Positions 25,042 to 34,543 of a stretch of 64,000 nucleotides of DNA are shown here, piece after piece; the first letter of the stretch is position 1, and every line of letters begins with the position of its first letter. The position numbers were made by a program, and so were the translations under genes. Under the pieces are notes generated by a model that worked only from the letters and a program-made list of their open reading frames with translations, was not told the origin of the DNA and made no database searches. This DNA is from Myxococcus guangdongensis (GTDB lineage: Bacteria > Myxococcota > Myxococcia > Myxococcales > Myxococcaceae): positions 62,001 through 126,000 of the forward strand of contig NZ_JAJVKW010000010.1 in NCBI RefSeq assembly GCF_024198255.1, read 5' to 3'.

Positions 25042-26511
25042 TAGCGTTCGCGGGCGTTTCGGTGTCTGCGGTTCAGGTCCCCCGCCGCCCGCCGTGATGC
25101 CGGAAGGCGTTGAGCACGGGTGAGACTACGTTGCACGAAACACCGGCTCCTGTCCGCTGCTCGCCGTGATGCCGGAAGGCGTTGAGCACGGGCGGTGGTG
25201 GGAGATGGCCGTCCGCTTCACCACCGCCGCTCGCCGTGATGCCGGAAGGCGTTGAGCACCGCCCGATGGGGCACTGAGAACCTGACGGCCCTGGGCCCGC
25301 AGCTCGCCGTGATGCCGGAAGGCGTTGAGCACCAGGACTTCATCGGGCGCCTCGCGGACACCATGCCGCCCGCCGCTCGCCGTGATGCCGGAAGGCGTTG
25401 AGCACTACAAGAAGCTCAGGGCACAGGCTGAAAAGATCGAACAGCCGCTCGCCGTGATGCCGGAAGGCGTTGAGCACTAAGGCCCCTTCTTCGCCAACCA
25501 CGCATTGACACTTCCGCCGCCGCTCGCCGTGATGCCGGAAGGCGTTGAGCACCGCGCCACCACGGTGACGTGCCACTGGGGCAGCAGTCCGCCGCTCGCC
25601 GTGATGCCGGAAGGCGTTGAGCACAGGTCGCACTCGGGGCAGTCCTGCGTGATGACACCGCTCCCCGCCGCTCGCCGTGATGCCGGAAGGCGTTGAGCAC
25701 CAGGCAGTTTCCTCCAGCGCCGCGTTGCGTGCATCCGCCACCGCCGCTCGCCGTGATGCCGGAAGGCGTTGAGCACAGGTTGGCGGGCAGATGGTGGTTC
25801 AACTGGTACGTCCGCCGCTCGCCGTGATGCCGGAAGGCGTTGAGCACCGGAGCACGCTGCCGGCGTGGCGCACGAGTTCGGTATCCGCCGCTCGCCGTGA
25901 TGCCGGAAGGCGTTGCGCACCACTTCCCCTGCGCGGCGTTGGCCAGCGAGCACTCGGCGGCCGCCGCTCGCCGTGATGCCGGAAGGCGTTGATCACGCAG
26001 TCACCTCCAGCCAGACGTACGGGCTGGTGAGCTGCCGCCGCTCGCCGTGATGCCGGAAGGCGTTGAGCACGGTAGCGACGTGGACCCGGCCTGGAGTGCC
26101 GTCCCGGCGCCGCCGCTCGCCGTGATGCCGGAAGGCGTTGAGCACTTGAGGACGTCCACCTCAATGGCGAGCGCGTCGTACGGCGCCGCCGCTCGCCGTG
26201 ATGCCGGAAGGCGTTGAGCACACGTTCCTGGGGGCCGAGGGCTTCACGAGGTTGGCGTCCCGCCGCGCGCCGTGATGCCGGAAGGCGTTGAGCACGCCGT
26301 GTACGCGTCTCGACGCTCGTGCAATTCATTCCCGCCGGTCGCCGTGATGCCGGAAGGCGTTGAGCACAGAGTGGTCTTCTTGATGGGCTCGTCCAACTTG
26401 GCCTCCCGCCGCTCGCCGTGATGCCGGAAGGCGTTGAGCACCACTCAAGGTCCACACTTGACCCGTCTGGCCGAACCGCCGCCTGCCGTGATGCCACCAG
26501 GCGTTGGACCT

Positions 26512-26763
26512 CGGCCCCGTGGCTCCACTCGCAGCCCTGTCACACAGACGCATGTTTCGCGGTGCGAACGGGCCCGGCCCACTGGTTCTGGAAATTTATC
26601 GCCGGACCGTCCTCGCGGCTTGTTGGCATTTTTGAGCTTTGACTTTCGAATCAATCCTGTGCGCGAATTGGACGTCTTCCGGAAAATCCGGAGGACGGAA
26701 CAATCACGGATGTATCTCCAACGGCACGTCGGCGGGTGAGCCCTGCTGGCGGGAAGGAACCAT
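26512..26763 (+). promoter_or_regulatory. Gap between array and GDSL gene
   Basis: 252 bases without a gene. The part 26585-26700 is AT-richer than its surroundings (TTGGCATTTTTGAGCTTTGAC) and probably holds the promoter of the lipase operon. GGAAGGAA directly precedes its ATG as a ribosome site. No transposon ends were seen. Confidence 0.4.
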
Positions 26764-27528
26764 ATGAAGGCGTTCCAAGTCTCTGGTCGCGCGCGGCTGC
26801 CCCGGTGGGCGCGAGCCCTCGTCGTCACGACGCCCATGCTGCTGGTCGGCTGTGGCCTCGGTCAGCTCATGAGCGCCCCGTGGATCCCCAGTGCGGACAA
26901 CAACGACGTCGTGTTCCTGGGCGACTCCATCTTCGCGCTCTCGGGGGAGATTCAGACCGCGCTCCACGCCAAGGCGGGTGGGACGTTCCGCAACTACACG
27001 ACCTCCGGCGCGGAGATCGAGGGTGGCGTCATCACCCCCTCCATCCGCGGGCAGTTCGACCTCGCGGAGTCCGCCAATCCGAACAGCCACATCGTGGTGA
27101 TGGATGGCGGCGGCAACGACATCCTCATCCCCACCATCGCGCTCGCCGACCCGTACAACTGCAAGACGCAGTGGTATGAGTTCGGCCGCCTGTCGCAGAG
27201 CTGCAAGGACTACATCGACGACATCTACGTCGAGGTCGCGGACCTGCTGAACGACATGTCGACCAGCGGCGTCACCGACGTCGTCTACCTCGGCTACTAC
27301 CGCACCAAGTTCGGGCTCCTCAACGCCAGCGACCTCGACCAGGCCGTCGACTACGGAGACCTCATCCTCGGAAACGCGTGCGCGAACGCCGCCGTCGACT
27401 GCGACTTCGTCGACCCCCGCTCGGCCATCACCAACGCCGACATCAAGGCCGACGGCGTCCACCCGACGACCTCGGGCTCGAACAAGATCGCCAACCTCAT
27501 CTGGTCCAAGCTGGAGCCGCGGCTCTGA
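26764..27528 (+). CDS. GDSL/SGNH-family lipase-esterase lipoprotein
   Basis: A 254-aa protein. A positively charged start and hydrophobic stretch end in the lipobox LLVGC (Cys30), so it should be lipidated. SGNH blocks are visible: block I VVFLGDSI with nucleophile Ser55, block III GGGND at 115-119 and block V DGVHPT with Asp230 and His233. The full catalytic set is present. It should hydrolyse an ester or acyl group in the envelope or outside. The stop overlaps the ATG of the next gene (TGATG), so the two are coupled. Confidence 0.88.
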   Translation: MKAFQVSGRARLPRWARALVVTTPMLLVGCGLGQLMSAPWIPSADNNDVVFLGDSIFALSGEIQTALHAKAGGTFRNYTTSGAEIEGGVITPSIRGQFDLAESANPNSHIVVMDGGGNDILIPTIALADPYNCKTQWYEFGRLSQSCKDYIDDIYVEVADLLNDMSTSGVTDVVYLGYYRTKFGLLNASDLDQAVDYGDLILGNACANAAVDCDFVDPRSAITNADIKADGVHPTTSGSNKIANLIWSKLEPRL

Positions 27529-28280
27529 TGCTCGGTCGGCGCGGGAACATCATCGTCCTTCTCGCGGCCGGCACCCTCCTGTCGGCTGGCGCGTTCTCCC
27601 TCTTCCGAGGCGGGGACGCGCCGGTCGCACAGGCCGATGTGTCGCGGCCCGTGCCTGCTCCGGTGTCGCCCCCAGGAGAATCGCCTCGGCCACCCGCCAG
27701 GCAGGACTCCGGACCGACGCAGAAGGACCCGACCGCCGAGGTGTCCGCGCGCTGGATGCAGGAGGCGCAGGCCCTCAGCCAGGAGGAGGAGGCGAAGCGG
27801 CGCGAGCTCCTCGACGTGGACCCGACGCTCCCGCTCGAGGCGCAACAGGCGGTGTTCCTCGACCGGCTGTCGACCATCGCCGGTGTGGATCCTCGGAAGA
27901 CGGAGGCGCAGTTGGTGCGGTCGCAGGCGACGGAGCTGTTCCTGCGGCTCGAACCTGTGCAGGCCCACCTCGTCGGGATGCCGGTCGAGGAACGGCGGGT
28001 CGCTCTCGCGGATATCCGGCGGCGCATGGGCTACTCCGAGGAGCAGATTGCACGCAAAGCCGCGGAGGACGTGTACCGGGACGCCCGCTGGGAGAAAGGG
28101 CACGCGTACATGAAGGCACGGGAGGCGTTGCTCTCACGGCTCGGGCAGGCGGACTCCCTGGGCGCCGAGCTGGGCTCCTTGCGAGAGCAGTACTTCGGCC
28201 ATGAGGCATCGACGCTCGCTCGTGAGGAGGCCGCAGGGTTCTTCCGCTTCCAGCGACGCCGCATCTACGGGCGGAACTGA
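27528..28280 (+). CDS. Membrane-anchored protein, possible lipase-foldase-like partner
   Basis: A 250-aa protein. The N-terminal hydrophobic segment NIIVLLAAGTLLSAGAFSLF is followed by a Pro/Ala-rich linker and a helical charged domain. The end SLREQYFGHEASTLAREEAAGFFRFQRRR resembles the helical repeats of lipase-specific foldases (Lif), which are also membrane-tethered, Pro/Ala-linked and encoded just behind their lipase. Translational coupling to the GDSL gene fits that role. The similarity is weak and judged by eye; otherwise it is hypothetical. Confidence 0.5.
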   Translation: MLGRRGNIIVLLAAGTLLSAGAFSLFRGGDAPVAQADVSRPVPAPVSPPGESPRPPARQDSGPTQKDPTAEVSARWMQEAQALSQEEEAKRRELLDVDPTLPLEAQQAVFLDRLSTIAGVDPRKTEAQLVRSQATELFLRLEPVQAHLVGMPVEERRVALADIRRRMGYSEEQIARKAAEDVYRDARWEKGHAYMKAREALLSRLGQADSLGAELGSLREQYFGHEASTLAREEAAGFFRFQRRRIYGRN

Positions 28281-28452
28281 GCGCGGCAGGACGACGCGCT
28301 CGAACCGCTCCAGTGCGCCGCCTCGAAGTCTGTACGCGTCGCTCACGGCGCTTCAGCGGACCGCAGGGCTGACGGGCGCGAAACCACGCCGACTCCAGGG
28401 AGGAAGGGCGCACAAACCCCTCCCTCCCCAAGCCTTCAACGACTCCAGGTGA
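28281..28452. other. Convergent intergenic region
   Basis: 172 bases between two convergent stops. No strong terminator hairpin or other feature was recognised. Confidence 0.4.
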
Positions 28453-29964
28453 TTACGGGCTGAACGTCCCCGTGAGCACGCTGGCGCGGGCGCGGGGCAG
28501 CGCGCGCTTGAACGGGCTCGTCGCGAGGTCAGAGCCGGGCTGGTACCAGCTCTGAATCTCCGCGAAGTACGTCTGTCCCGACAGGAGCACGCCCGGCGGC
28601 AGGTACACGCTCTGCAAGTCGGTGTGCAGCGACGTCACGCGCGAGGCGATGGTGGCGCCGTTGCTCGTGCTCAGCCGGTAGATGTTCACCACATAGTTCG
28701 TGGCCGTGCCAATCGCCGGCTTCGACCAGCGCAGCGAGGCGTCCGTCCCCACGCCCGTGAGGTTCTGGAACGCGCCACGGGTATTGACGAGCGGCGCCTG
28801 CACCGGACCGACGAGGGGCTCCACCGGGGCGGAGGCGAACGCGCTCGCATCCTGGTCCACGCGAATCTCCACGCTCATCGTGACGGGCGTCGCCGTCCCC
28901 AGCGCGTAGGTCTTCGTGAAGCCCGCGGTGGCGAAGGCCACCTTCTGCCACGTCGCCGGCAGCGGGTTGTTGTAGGCCATGTTCCCCGTGACGATGTCCG
29001 TCTTCAGCGCGTCAGGATTGAGCTTCACCAGGACCGGCGGCCCGCTGATGGACGCGAGCGCCTGACCCACCGCGGCCGGCCGCGCGGACATCCAGATTTC
29101 GTTGTACGTGCTCACCGCGCTCGGGTTCACCTGGGCGCGCAGGGCATCGAACGCCGAACGCCTCCAGTCCACCGAGAACGTGCCCGTCGCCGCGGGCTGG
29201 GTGAACGTCCCACTGACGCTGGCAGACTGGCCCTCCGTCTGCGTCAGGTTCGCGCTGAGCACCTTGTGCATCGAGCGGTAGGGCACGCCATGGGGGCTCG
29301 ACTGCAGCCGCATCTGGGCCAGCGAGAACACATCCCCGAGGCTGCTGTCGAGCAGCATGGGGTTGAGCATGTTGGCGTAATCGAAGTTCAGCGCGGAGAA
29401 CGACGTCGCGCCCGCCAGGGGGAACCCCGGCTCGTTGCCGTAGAGGTAGCCGAACGCCCCCGGGTTCAATGAATACATGTCCATGTAGTCCCCCGACTGC
29501 CAGGGAGACAGGCCGGACGCGGACACCGTCACGGGGGTCGACAGCGAGGCGAACGAGCCATCACGGCCCCACTCGGTGGAGCCCAGGTCGAACGTGCGCC
29601 CCGTGCTCACCAGGTAGCGCGTGCCCACCTTCAGGTAGATGCGGCCGGACGGGACGTTGGGCACGGAGATGCTGCCATCCGCGGCGCCCGAGCCGGGGTA
29701 CGCCGTGAACGCCCCCGTCGTCGAGTCCCGCGTGTAGGCCACCACGGGCGTCGCGGACTGGTTGTAGGGTGTCGTCACGTTGCCCGACGCGGTGACGAAC
29801 GTCACAGGGCTCGTCCCCGTGACCTGCGTGTTCAGTCCCTGGATGACCTGGGAGGCGGAGTCCTCCGCGACGGAGGTCTCCATCGTCTCGCCTTCCTCGA
29901 GGCCCGCGCAGCCGGCCCCCGTCAGTCCGACAAGGAGACCGAGTGAAAACAATGAGCTTTTCAT
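28453..29964 (-). CDS. Myxobacterial lipoprotein with C-terminal fibronectin-III-like domain
   Basis: A 503-aa protein. The start MKSSLFSLGLLVGLTGAGC gives a type II signal peptide with Cys19 as the lipidation site. The middle is rich in Ser, Thr and Gly with beta-type sequence. The last 110 residues (LRWSKPAIGTATNYVVNIYRL...LPPGVLLSGQTYFAEIQSW) look like a fibronectin type III fold. The frame is open upstream, but ATG 29964 begins the signal peptide. It is likely a surface or outer-membrane protein; no enzyme motif was seen. Confidence 0.75.
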   Translation of the reverse strand: MKSSLFSLGLLVGLTGAGCAGLEEGETMETSVAEDSASQVIQGLNTQVTGTSPVTFVTASGNVTTPYNQSATPVVAYTRDSTTGAFTAYPGSGAADGSISVPNVPSGRIYLKVGTRYLVSTGRTFDLGSTEWGRDGSFASLSTPVTVSASGLSPWQSGDYMDMYSLNPGAFGYLYGNEPGFPLAGATSFSALNFDYANMLNPMLLDSSLGDVFSLAQMRLQSSPHGVPYRSMHKVLSANLTQTEGQSASVSGTFTQPAATGTFSVDWRRSAFDALRAQVNPSAVSTYNEIWMSARPAAVGQALASISGPPVLVKLNPDALKTDIVTGNMAYNNPLPATWQKVAFATAGFTKTYALGTATPVTMSVEIRVDQDASAFASAPVEPLVGPVQAPLVNTRGAFQNLTGVGTDASLRWSKPAIGTATNYVVNIYRLSTSNGATIASRVTSLHTDLQSVYLPPGVLLSGQTYFAEIQSWYQPGSDLATSPFKRALPRARASVLTGTFSP

Positions 29965-30466
29965 GTGGATGAATGATGTCCCGTTGAGACGGCGTCCGGA
30001 GTGGAGCCGCTGGAAATGGTTTATATCTCGCGGGTCTGACATTGATTGATGTGTCTGGGTTTCGGTTTTCCCTCTCGAAACCCGTGAAAACTCGTCCGCC
30101 GACGGGCCGTGCGGCACCGGTCGCCGTGTTCCTGGTGTCAGGAAATCCTGCTCGATATTTGAATGTGTCTTTGAATGGCGGCGTCGGTGTCGGGCTGCGA
30201 TGGAGGCCGGGCTGCTCGCCGTACCGACCTGGGCCCGTGCGACCCGACCCCCAGGGCCATGTCAGAGGGGGCTGGTAGGGTCCTTCTCGTTCGCAAATCC
30301 CCGAGCGGTCGAAGCGGGGTCCCCATGCGCGTATGGGGCGGATTGTACCGCTACCGCTGCTCGTGAGAGTCGCGGACGTCTCACCGCGAGCGGCCTTGAC
30401 GCATCACGGCCGCGCGAAGTGATGTTTCCCACCGTCAAGGTGGGCCGTTTCCAGGGCCCCTGAGCC
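29965..30466. other. Intergenic region between divergent genes
   Basis: About 500 bases. On the minus strand GAGATATAAAC (30018-30028) is a -10-like box about 55 bases before the lipoprotein start. Nothing else recognisable was found. Confidence 0.35.
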
Positions 30467-31567
30467 TTGGCCGGGTGGAGGTTCGCATCTGCGCTGTCGC
30501 CGGCGACGGCGCTGGTGCTCACCTCCAGTGCCTGTGGGCTGGCGCACAGGCCGCCGAGGTGCGGCGCGCTGGCTGGGGTGTGGCTCCGGCCGAGGTTGGG
30601 GACGCGGGTCCTCGGCGGCGGCGTGAGCCGTCGAGGTCGGGATCCCGCTGGTGGAGCCTGGTCCTGGAGCAGGCCGCGCCCGGTGCTCCAGCGCGTGGAT
30701 GTCCATCTGTCCAGCGACACGCACGAGCGCACCTATGTCCCCATCGAGCAATCGGGCTCGTGGGTGGTGGAGCCCGGCGCGTTCGGCTCCTTCCTCGGCC
30801 GGCTGGACCTGTGGCTCGAGGAGGGGCGGGTGGTGGACCGCCGCTGGGAGCTCGTCGAACTCACCGCGTCGCGCTTCCCCGAGGATCCCGAGATGGCGCG
30901 GCACGTGGAGGCCGCGCTCACCGCGCACGACCAAGCGCTCTCCGCGCAGGTGGGCCACACGGACGTGACGCTCGCGCGCTACGCGGTGGTGGAGAACCCG
31001 TTGGACAACATGTTGGCCGACGCCATCCGCGCCGCGGGTGGGACGGAGATTGGCCTGTCCAATGGCTTCCGCTTCGGCACGCCGCTGCTCTCCGAACCCG
31101 TGCGCGAGGCGGACCTGTGGAACCTCTTCCCCGTCACCAACAAGTTGAAGACAGGCAAGGTGAGCGGCCGTCAGCTCCGCGCCTTCTGGGAGCAGGAACT
31201 GGAGAACGTCTTCGCGAAGAACCCCGAGCACCGCTTCGGCGGATGGCTGCCGCGCCCCTCGGGGATGACGCTGCGCTTCCGCGCGGACGCACCCAAGGGA
31301 CAGCGCCTCCTCGCGCTCGAGGTCGCGGGCGAGCCGGTGGTGGACTCGCGCCTCTACTCCGTGACGGCCTGCGAGCGGGACGGCGACGCACCGGACATGC
31401 TGTGTCGAATCCCCGGCGCGCTGGAGCCCCGCGTGCTCGACCTGGACGCGCATGAGGCGGTGCGCCGCTTCCTCGCCCGTGCGCCTCGACTGAGCGACAC
31501 ACTGGAGGGCCGCGCGGTGGGCGAGGACCTGCCCGCCGTGCTCCGCACCCAGCAGGTCTCGCGGTAG
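30467..31567 (+). pseudogene. 5'-truncated bifunctional metallophosphatase/5'-nucleotidase
   Basis: Homology to the UshA-type family begins abruptly near 30690 with VDVHLSSDTHERTYVPIE and VVEPGAFGSFLGRLDLW, the tail of the metallophosphatase domain. The complete 5'-nucleotidase C-terminal domain follows (ENPLDNMLADAIRAA, IGLSNGFRFG, DLWNLFPVTNKLKTGKVSG). The 75 residues upstream are Arg/Gly/Pro-rich and lack the metal-binding motifs (DxH, GNHD). The catalytic domain is therefore missing. It is probably a decayed gene, though a secreted C-terminal fragment cannot be excluded. Confidence 0.6.
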
Positions 31568-31619
31568 ACCCCGCGCCAGAAACCGTCAACGTCATGCCCC
31601 CGGGTATCGAGCCTCCGAG

Positions 31620-33122
31620 ATGACCGCACCTGCCGCCGCTTCCTCCTCGACCGTCGTCCCCGACCCCCAAGCCGTGTGGCGTCGACGTCTGCCGGGCCTG
31701 GGGCTCGCCGCCGCGCTGGCGGGCCTCAGCCATGGGCTGGCGCTGTTGCCCGGCCTGCAGGTGGTGGGGCCGCTCACGGTGGCCCTGCTGCTGGGCATCT
31801 CGCTGCGGACGTCGCTGGGGCTCGCGCCCGTGTGGATGGAGGGCACGCGCTACTCGGCGCGCACGGTGCTGCGGCTGGGCATCGTGCTGATGGGGGCGCG
31901 GCTCGACTTCGGGCTGGTGGCGAAGGTGGGCCCGCGCGTGCTGCTGCTGTCCGTGGCGGTCATCGTCGGCGGCATCCTCGGCATCCGCTGGCTCACCCGG
32001 CGCTTCGGCGTGCCGGAGAAGCTGGGCACGCTCCTGGCGCTGGGGACGTCCATCTGCGGTGCCAGCGCGGTGGTGGCCGCCAGCTCCGTCACGCGCGCGG
32101 AGGAGGAGGACACCACGCTGGCGGTGGGCCTGTGCGGAATCCTGGGCACCGTGGGCGTGCTCTTCTACGTCTTCGTGGGGCCGCTGTTGGGGTTGAGCGA
32201 TGCGCAGCTCGCCATCCTCTCCGGGGCCACGCTGCACGAGGTGGCGCAGGTGATGGCCGCGGCCTTCACGTGGGGCACCGACGCGGGGGACCTGGGCACG
32301 CTGGTCAAGCTCACCCGCGTGGTGCTGCTGGCGCCGGCGCTCGTGGTGCTGGGGCTGCTCTCCGGCGTGGGCGGGAAGGTGCGCTACTCGCTGAAGGAGC
32401 CGCCCATCCCCTGGTTCGTCATCGGCTTCCTCGCCGTGGGCGTGCTGGGCACGGTGGGCGTGGTGCCCGCCTCGGCCCGGGCATGGCTGTCCACCGCCAG
32501 CGTCTTCCTCATGGTCATGGCCATGGCGGCCATGGGGCTGGGCACCCACCTGAGCATGGTCCGCCGCGCGGGTCTCCGGGTCGTCTACGCGGGGCTCGTC
32601 GGCTTCGCCGCGCTGGCCCTGTTCGCCTGGGGCCTCATCCACCTGCTGTCCATCCAGTCGTCCTCCCAGGTCGACGTGGTGGACAACGGCGTGGCGGAGC
32701 GGGCCCGACGGGGGGCCGAGGGCTGTCAGGTCCTCCGCTCTCGAGCGCGGGCCACGCCCCACCGCTCAAATCATGTTCCCCGCCGCCCAGGAGCCCCACG
32801 CGGTGAGGCTGGTGTAGCTGACCTGCAGGTCCGCCAGGGTGAGCGGGACGATGTTCACCTTGCCGTCCTGCTTGCCCACGTTCTGCTCCGCCGCCGCGCG
32901 CCACTGGCTGACGTTCTTGGGCATCCCCCAGTGCTCGAAGAGCTCCTCCCGCATCGCCTTGACGAAGGCCCCGTCCTGGATGACGGCGCTCACCTCGGCG
33001 TCGAACTGCATGCTGCGGTAGGTCCAGTTGCTGCTTCCGATGAAGGCCAGCTTGTCGTCGACGATGGCCACCTTCGAGTGGACGTACGGCGACTTGCCCT
33101 TCGCGCCGTTGAGCAGCGGTGA
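31620..33122 (+). CDS. YeiH/UPF0324-family membrane transporter with run-on C terminus
   Basis: The first 345 residues form a typical YeiH-type (putative sulfate exporter) protein with about ten membrane helices: LTVALLLGISLRTSLGLAP, VLRLGIVLMGARLDFG, LLALGTSICGASAVVAAS, LSGATLHEVAQVMAAAF. Family members end at this point. Here no stop follows, and the frame runs 155 residues further, antisense to the phospholipase D gene. That extension is Arg/Gly/Leu/Val-rich and looks non-native. Either the stop codon was lost or a small indel separates it. ATG 31620 suits the family start. Confidence 0.75.
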   Translation: MTAPAAASSSTVVPDPQAVWRRRLPGLGLAAALAGLSHGLALLPGLQVVGPLTVALLLGISLRTSLGLAPVWMEGTRYSARTVLRLGIVLMGARLDFGLVAKVGPRVLLLSVAVIVGGILGIRWLTRRFGVPEKLGTLLALGTSICGASAVVAASSVTRAEEEDTTLAVGLCGILGTVGVLFYVFVGPLLGLSDAQLAILSGATLHEVAQVMAAAFTWGTDAGDLGTLVKLTRVVLLAPALVVLGLLSGVGGKVRYSLKEPPIPWFVIGFLAVGVLGTVGVVPASARAWLSTASVFLMVMAMAAMGLGTHLSMVRRAGLRVVYAGLVGFAALALFAWGLIHLLSIQSSSQVDVVDNGVAERARRGAEGCQVLRSRARATPHRSNHVPRRPGAPRGEAGVADLQVRQGERDDVHLAVLLAHVLLRRRAPLADVLGHPPVLEELLPHRLDEGPVLDDGAHLGVELHAAVGPVAASDEGQLVVDDGHLRVDVRRLALRAVEQR

Positions 33123-34484
33123 GTACATGCTGAACGAATCGGACTCGATGGCCGTGATGTTCTCCAGGTACTCCCACGTCCCCAGCCAGGCCGTCTTCAG
33201 CTTCCAGTGGAAGCCGCGGTTCATGAACTGCGACGCCGGACGGAACGGCAGGTTGGGGTGCTTCCACGACTGCATCAGCGAGTCGTCACCCGCGTGCAGC
33301 CGCTTCTCCAACTCCGTGATGTACGTGTCGTTCTCCAGGCAGCCCATCTTCTGGACCTGGGGTGACGGCGGCAGCAGCAGCGAGCGGCCGCTCAGCAGCC
33401 ACCCCTCGTAGCGCAGGCTGCAGTCCTTGATGTCGCTGGCCTTCACCTTGCCGGCGCTCTTCGAGGTGAAGCTCGTCATCCCCGCCATCGCGATGGCGCG
33501 GAAGGCGAAGTTCATCACGTACGCATATCCGCTGTAGTCCCCGAGCACCGTCTCCTTCGGGTGCGGGACCATCAGGATGATGCGCACCCCGCGCGCGGCC
33601 GCCGCGACCAGCGCGTCGATGATGCCTGGGTCCGTCAGCGCCTGGTTCTCCATGTAGACGAACGCGCGCGCCATCTGGATGTGGCCCACCAGCTCCTTGC
33701 GGATGTCCCGCTCGGCTTTCTTGCCCTGGATGTCCGTGGTCACGAACGTCACGGCCTTGCCGCCGCCGCTGCGGTCCGGAGTGATGGGCGCCGCGGGAGG
33801 CATCTTCCCCGCCCACAGCTCCGACCAGTAGTTCCCCACGACGCGGTGGATGTCTCCCTTCAGGTGCACGGCCGCGTCATGCCAGTGATTGGCCGCGTCG
33901 TGCGTCGTGGCGGATTTGTAGTCCTCGCCCAGGTTCATCCCGCCCAGGAGCAGGTCCTCGCTCCCGGACGTCTTGAACAGGGCAATCTTGATGTGGAGGC
34001 TGGTGAAGGGGTGCAGCGTGGTGCCCGCGTAGGAGTGGTATTTGAACTCCAGGCTCCCGTCGGGGAACTTCCACTCCTTGAGCAGGTGCTTCCACTTGTC
34101 CAGCCACGCCGTCCAGTCCTCGCGCCAGAAGTGGTGATGCGGCACGAAGCACTCGGACTTCCAGCCGTTCCACAGGATGACCTGGACCTTCACCCCCGCC
34201 TTCGCGGCCGAGGAGAGCGCCTGCGCGAGCGTGCGCTGCTGCGCGCCATCCACCGCGGGCAGCGTCAGCGCCGGGTCCGCCTTCCAGTACGCCAAGCGGA
34301 TGGTGGCGCCCTTGCCGTCCAGCTCCGCGCGGCGGATGTGCCGGTGCAGCTCGAGGAAGAACTTGTCGCCGTCGAGGATGAAGTTCGCGGTGTCGCAGCT
34401 GGTGTCGACGCGCATCGTGGGGGGCTCGCCAGTGCAACCTGGGTGCCACACGAAGCGGACTGGAGGCGCGTCTTGAAGCGACAC
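32766..34484 (-). CDS. Phospholipase D-family protein
   Basis: A protein of about 572 aa with two PLD repeats. The second has a full HKD motif (YVHSKVAIVDDKLAFIGSSNWTYRS). The first (SLHIKIALFKTSGSEDLLLGGMNLGEDY) keeps H-x-K and the GGMN box, but the Asp is displaced. No signal peptide is visible. It could hydrolyse or transfer phosphatidyl groups or act as a nuclease. The start is uncertain: GTG 34484 gives the longest form but has GGAGG almost touching it, and ATG 34415 lacks a ribosome site. The 3' end overlaps the run-on of the YeiH gene by 357 bases. Confidence 0.82.
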   Translation of the reverse strand: MSLQDAPPVRFVWHPGCTGEPPTMRVDTSCDTANFILDGDKFFLELHRHIRRAELDGKGATIRLAYWKADPALTLPAVDGAQQRTLAQALSSAAKAGVKVQVILWNGWKSECFVPHHHFWREDWTAWLDKWKHLLKEWKFPDGSLEFKYHSYAGTTLHPFTSLHIKIALFKTSGSEDLLLGGMNLGEDYKSATTHDAANHWHDAAVHLKGDIHRVVGNYWSELWAGKMPPAAPITPDRSGGGKAVTFVTTDIQGKKAERDIRKELVGHIQMARAFVYMENQALTDPGIIDALVAAAARGVRIILMVPHPKETVLGDYSGYAYVMNFAFRAIAMAGMTSFTSKSAGKVKASDIKDCSLRYEGWLLSGRSLLLPPSPQVQKMGCLENDTYITELEKRLHAGDDSLMQSWKHPNLPFRPASQFMNRGFHWKLKTAWLGTWEYLENITAIESDSFSMYSPLLNGAKGKSPYVHSKVAIVDDKLAFIGSSNWTYRSMQFDAEVSAVIQDGAFVKAMREELFEHWGMPKNVSQWRAAAEQNVGKQDGKVNIVPLTLADLQVSYTSLTAWGSWAAGNMI

Positions 34485-34543
34485 GCCTCCGGAGGTCTCG
34501 CGCGTTCAATCCCTACGCAAGCGCGTTCCCGCGCGACGCCCGG

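Larger units (their letters stand above)
21449..26511 (+). CRISPR. Type III-B CRISPR array, about 70 repeats
   Basis: Counted by eye: 70 repeats of 36 bases and 69 spacers of about 30-41 bases (mean near 37). The repeat begins CCGCCGCTCGCCGTGATGCC and ends GGAAGGCGTTGAGCAC. It contains a GCC/GGC mini-stem and ends in a handle-like GTTGAGCAC, so transcription is expected on this strand. The first repeat is 21449-21484 and the last, badly degenerate, 26476-26511. Variants cluster after 24992. One spacer is present twice. No cas1, cas2 or reverse transcriptase lies in the window, so new spacers must come from an adaptation module elsewhere, or acquisition is lost. Confidence 0.98.

Noticed and set aside
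21484..26497. Long minus-strand frames with repeated LNAFRHHGERR or STPSGITASGG motifs
   Set aside because: They are translations of the CRISPR repeat in different frames, not genes.
26610..26640. Sigma-54-like site TTGGCATTTTTGAGC
   Set aside because: Only 9 bases separate GG and GC, where 10 are required.
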